From assembly GCA_030841245.1 (NCBI GenBank), contig JAVEDG010000356.1, forward strand, positions 1 through 8,017: a stretch of 8,017 bases of DNA. Reading direction: 5' to 3'. The notes beneath the pieces were generated by a model, which searched no databases, was not told where the DNA came from, and saw nothing but the letters and a program-made list of their open reading frames with translations. Below are positions 5,215 to 8,017 of this stretch, piece by piece. Every line of letters starts with the position of its first letter. The first letter of the stretch is position 1. The DNA comes from Actinomycetota bacterium. Its GTDB lineage: Bacteria; Actinomycetota; Actinomycetes; JACCUZ01. The translations under genes were made by a program, and so were the position numbers.

Positions 5215-6947
5215 TGCTGCTTCGTCTGCTCCGCAGCCACCTGCGCCCCTACCGCCAGTGGCTCGGGCTCGTCGTGGGGCTGCAGTTCGTGGCCACCATA
5301 GCGGCGCTGTACCTGCCCAGACTCAACGCCGACATCATCGACAGCGGCGTGGTCAAGGGTGACACCGGATACATCGTGCACACCGGTGCCGTGATGCTCG
5401 CCGTCTCGCTGGTCCAGGTCGCGTGCAGCGTGATTGCCGTATTCTTCGGCAGCCGAACCGCCATGGCGTTCGGCCGCGACGTCCGGGCCTCCGTCTTCGG
5501 TCGCGTCGGGTCGTTCTCCGGGCAGGAGGTCGCCGCCTTCGGCGCCCCATCGCTGATCACCCGCACGACCAACGACGTGCAGCAGGTGCAGATGGTCGTG
5601 CAGCTCGGCGCGACGCTGATGGTGACCGCCCCGATCATGATGGTGGGCGGGGTCATCATGGCCATGCGCGAGGACATCGGCCTGTCCTGGCTGCTCGCGG
5701 TGAGCGTGCCGGCGCTGATCCTCGCGGTCGTGTTCATCGTCACCCGGATGATCCCGGCGTTCCGCGCCATGCAGCCCCGGATCGACACGGTCAACCGCAT
5801 CCTGCGCGAGCAGATCACCGGCATCAGGGTCGTGCGCGCGTTCGTCCGCGAGCCCTACGAGACAGCCCGGTTCCGCGAGGCGAACACCGATCTCACCGCT
5901 TCGGGGCTAACGACCGGGCGCTGGCTGGCCACCATGTTCCCCACCGTCATGCTCATCCTGAACGTCTCGATCGTCGGCGTGCTGTGGTTCGGCGGCCATC
6001 GGGTGGACGACGGCACGATGCAGATCGGGGCGCTCACCGCCTTCATGAGCTATCTCATGCAGATCCTGATGTCGGTCATGATGGCGACCTTCATGCTCGT
6101 GATGATCCCCCGCGCCGCCGTCTGCGCGGACCGGATCACCGAGGTGCTCGACACCGAGTCGTCCGTCGTCCCGCCGGCCACCCCGATCCGTTCGCTGGCG
6201 CGCCACGGTGAGGTCTCGTTCGAGCACGTCGAGTTCACCTACCCCGGCGCCACCGCCCCCGTGCTGCGCGACCTGAGCTTCGCCGCCCGCCCCGGCGAGA
6301 CCACCGCCATCATCGGCTCGACCGGCGCCGGCAAGTCCACGCTGCTCAACCTGATGCCACGGCTGTACGACGCCACCGGTGGCGTGGTCCGCGTCGACGA
6401 CGTCGACGTGCGCGACCTGGACCCCGAGCTGCTCTGGTCGACCATCGGGCTGGTCCCGCAGCGGGCCTACCTCTTCACCGGCACCGTCCGCTCCAACCTG
6501 CAGTACGGCAAGCCCGACGCCAGCGAGGACGAGCTGTGGGCAGCCCTCGAGACAGCACAGGCCCGCGACTTCGTCGAGGCCATGACCGGCGGGCTGGACG
6601 CCGCGATCGCTCAGGGCGGCAGCAACGTGTCGGGGGGCCAGCGCCAGCGGCTCGCGATCGCCCGGGCCCTGGTCAAGCGCCCCGAGATCTACCTGTTCGA
6701 CGACGCCTTCTCCGCACTCGATATCGCGACCGACGCCCGGCTGCGACGTGCGCTGCGACCGACGACGAGGGAGGCGACGGTCGTCATCGTCGCGCAGCGA
6801 GTGTCGACCATCCTCGACGCCGACCAGATCCTGGTGATGGACCACGGCGAGATCGTCGCCCGCGGGACCCACGAGTCGCTGCTCGCGGACGACCGGACCT
6901 ACCAGGAGATCGTCCGGTCCCAGCTCAGCCAGGAGGGGGCCGCATGA
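5214..6947 (+). CDS. ABC exporter half-transporter, degenerate NBD subunit
   Basis: This 577-residue protein fuses a six-helix exporter membrane domain (about 15-300) to a nucleotide-binding domain (about 332-577). Visible NBD motifs are Walker A GSTGAGKST (368-376), Q-loop Gln416 in LVPQRAYLFTGTVRSNL, signature VSGGQRQR (472-479), Walker B YLFDD (493-497), D-loop SALD (500-503) and the switch region VIVAQRVSTI (524-533). Two catalytic positions differ from consensus: Asp497 replaces the general-base Glu, and Gln528 replaces the switch His. This combination is known from the non-catalytic half of heterodimeric exporters such as TM287/288. Walker A and signature are intact, so it should bind ATP and complete the partner's active site. 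The next gene, overlapping by 4 bases, encodes the obvious partner. The layout resembles mycobacterial Rv1273c/Rv1272c-type pairs. Substrate is unknown; drug or lipid export is the usual role. Confidence 0.95.
   Translation: MLLRLLRSHLRPYRQWLGLVVGLQFVATIAALYLPRLNADIIDSGVVKGDTGYIVHTGAVMLAVSLVQVACSVIAVFFGSRTAMAFGRDVRASVFGRVGSFSGQEVAAFGAPSLITRTTNDVQQVQMVVQLGATLMVTAPIMMVGGVIMAMREDIGLSWLLAVSVPALILAVVFIVTRMIPAFRAMQPRIDTVNRILREQITGIRVVRAFVREPYETARFREANTDLTASGLTTGRWLATMFPTVMLILNVSIVGVLWFGGHRVDDGTMQIGALTAFMSYLMQILMSVMMATFMLVMIPRAAVCADRITEVLDTESSVVPPATPIRSLARHGEVSFEHVEFTYPGATAPVLRDLSFAARPGETTAIIGSTGAGKSTLLNLMPRLYDATGGVVRVDDVDVRDLDPELLWSTIGLVPQRAYLFTGTVRSNLQYGKPDASEDELWAALETAQARDFVEAMTGGLDAAIAQGGSNVSGGQRQRLAIARALVKRPEIYLFDDAFSALDIATDARLRRALRPTTREATVVIVAQRVSTILDADQILVMDHGEIVARGTHESLLADDRTYQEIVRSQLSQEGAA
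6931..6936 (+). promoter_or_regulatory. Ribosome binding site of the second ABC gene
   Basis: AGGAGG lies in the last codons of the first ABC gene, 7 bases before ATG 6944. Together with the ATGA overlap it fixes the start. Confidence 0.75.
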
Positions 6948-8017
6948 GCGGCCCGACCTCGACGACCCCGGGCCCGGCGAAGGACAGCACGGCCCCCGCG
7001 GCCGGCGGCAAGCGGGCCGGGACCATGCAGGAGACCGAACGGGTCCAGGGCCTCACCCCCGGGCCGGGGCGCGGCCCGTTCGGAGGCGGCATCGTGGCGC
7101 AGAAGTCGATGAACTTCGGCCCCTCCGCCAGACGTCTCATCGCCCGGATGCGGCCCGAACGCGGCAAGGTGATCACGGTCCTCGCCCTCGCCTGCCTGGC
7201 GGTCGGCCTGGCCGTCTCCGGCCCCAAGATCCTCGGCCGCGGCACCAACCTGATCTTCGCCGGGCTGCTCGGTCGCAACCTGCCCGACGGCGTCAGCAAG
7301 GCACAAGCCGTCGACACCTTGCGCAGCCAGGGCCACGGGCGGGTGGCCGACATGCTCACGCACCTGCACGTCGTACCCGGTCAGGGCGTCGACTTCCCCG
7401 CTCTCACCTCCGTGCTCATGCTGGCCCTGTCGGTGTACGTCGCGTCGGCGCTCGCGTCCTGGCTGCAGGGCTACCTGCTCAACAGCGTCGTGCAGGCGAC
7501 GGTCCTCCGGATGCGCAGCGACGTCGAGGCCAAGATCAACCGGTTGCCGCTGCGGTACTTCGACCGGCAGCCGCGCGGAGAGCTGCTCTCCCGCGTGACC
7601 AACGACATCGACAACGTCAGCCAGAGCCTCCAGCAGACCATGAGCCAGCTGCTCGTCTCGGTGCTGACCATCGTGGGTGTGCTCGGCCTGATGGTCTGGA
7701 TCTCTCCGCTGCTGGCGCTCGTCGCCCTCGTGACGGTGCCGCTCAGCCTGGTGCTGGTCAGCGGCATCATGAAGCGGTCGCAGGGCCTCTTCGTGCAGCA
7801 ATGGCGCAACACGGGCCGGCTCAACGCGCACGTCGAGGAGGCTTTCACCGGTCACTCGCTGGTCAAGGTTTTCGGCCGGACCCGAGAGGTCGAGGAGGCG
7901 TTCGCCGAGCAGAACGACGCGCTCTACAAGGCTTCCTTCGGGGCGCAGTTCGTCTCGGGCCTGGTCATGCCGTTGATGATGTGCCTCGGCAACCTCAACT
8001 ACGTCGTGGTCGCCGTC
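6944..8017 (+). CDS. ABC exporter half-transporter, second subunit (partial, 3' end missing)
   Basis: The ORF starts at ATG 6944, overlapping the preceding stop (ATGA), and is open for 358 codons to the window edge. The first 60 or so residues are Gly/Pro/Thr-rich and probably disordered in the cytoplasm, ending in GPSARRLIARMRPERGK. Helix 1 is about 75-93. It is followed by an unusually long outside segment of about 60 residues (GRGTNLIFAGLLGRNLPDGV to VVPGQGVDFP) before helix 2 (about 153-176). Then come RMRSDVEAKINRLPLRYFDR and RGELLSRVTNDIDNVSQSL (211-229), the standard exporter intracellular loop, helices 3 and 4 (about 232-275), ARLN-type EEAFTGHSLVKVFGR (298-311) and part of helix 5. 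The ATP-binding domain lies beyond 8017. As partner of a degenerate subunit it is expected to carry the catalytic Glu and His, but that cannot be seen here. Confidence 0.93.
   Translation, partial: MSGPTSTTPGPAKDSTAPAAGGKRAGTMQETERVQGLTPGPGRGPFGGGIVAQKSMNFGPSARRLIARMRPERGKVITVLALACLAVGLAVSGPKILGRGTNLIFAGLLGRNLPDGVSKAQAVDTLRSQGHGRVADMLTHLHVVPGQGVDFPALTSVLMLALSVYVASALASWLQGYLLNSVVQATVLRMRSDVEAKINRLPLRYFDRQPRGELLSRVTNDIDNVSQSLQQTMSQLLVSVLTIVGVLGLMVWISPLLALVALVTVPLSLVLVSGIMKRSQGLFVQQWRNTGRLNAHVEEAFTGHSLVKVFGRTREVEEAFAEQNDALYKASFGAQFVSGLVMPLMMCLGNLNYVVVAV

Noticed and set aside
5907..6872. Long minus-strand open frame opposite the first ABC gene
   Set aside because: Antisense shadow; the plus frame carries every ABC motif in order.
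6899..7855. Minus-strand open frame opposite the second ABC gene
   Set aside because: Antisense shadow with low-complexity His/Asp/Gln/Arg composition; the plus frame is clearly an exporter subunit.

Overview
The window is GC-rich throughout, with strongly GC-ending codons, short intergenic gaps and mainly purine-rich ribosome binding sites. The DNA looks like that of a high-GC actinobacterium. I cannot name a genus from it. There are no tRNA or rRNA genes, no CRISPR array, and no transposase or other mobile-element gene.

Left part (1-2038) holds small genes of uncertain role. A minus-strand ORF runs off the left edge (1-226). A 90-residue protein with two membrane segments lies on the plus strand (324-596). 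A 139-residue secreted protein lies on the minus strand (706-1125). A 59-residue ORF that is essentially a bare ANTAR domain also lies on the minus strand (1307-1486). A stretch of about 550 bases without a convincing gene (1487-2038) follows; it contains a cluster of inverted and direct repeats and two smaller dyads just ahead of the first efflux gene.

Middle part (2039-4380): a complete 14-TM-type DHA2/EmrB-QacA drug:proton antiporter gene is followed by a small acidic ORF on the same strand. A SnoaL-like (NTF2-fold) protein is encoded convergently and overlaps that ORF by a few bases at their 3' ends.

Right part (4564-8017) is the best-defined unit: a TetR-family regulator followed by two half-size ABC exporter genes. 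The ORFs overlap by 1 and 4 bases, so this looks like a translationally coupled operon. A perfect 18-bp dyad fills the spacer of a plausible sigma-A-type promoter, and the predicted transcription start falls at or next to the regulator's ATG. The simplest reading is an autoregulated, leaderless tetR controlling a heterodimeric exporter. The first ABC subunit has a degenerate nucleotide-binding domain (Asp for the catalytic Glu, Gln for the switch His), as expected for the non-catalytic half of such a heterodimer. The second subunit is cut by the window edge before its nucleotide-binding domain.

Taken together, the window carries two independent exporters, one proton-driven and one ATP-driven, plus several small orphan genes. 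I see no strong evidence for a wholly new system. The points most worth checking are the operator-promoter arrangement, the standalone ANTAR mini-gene and the nearby repeat cluster.
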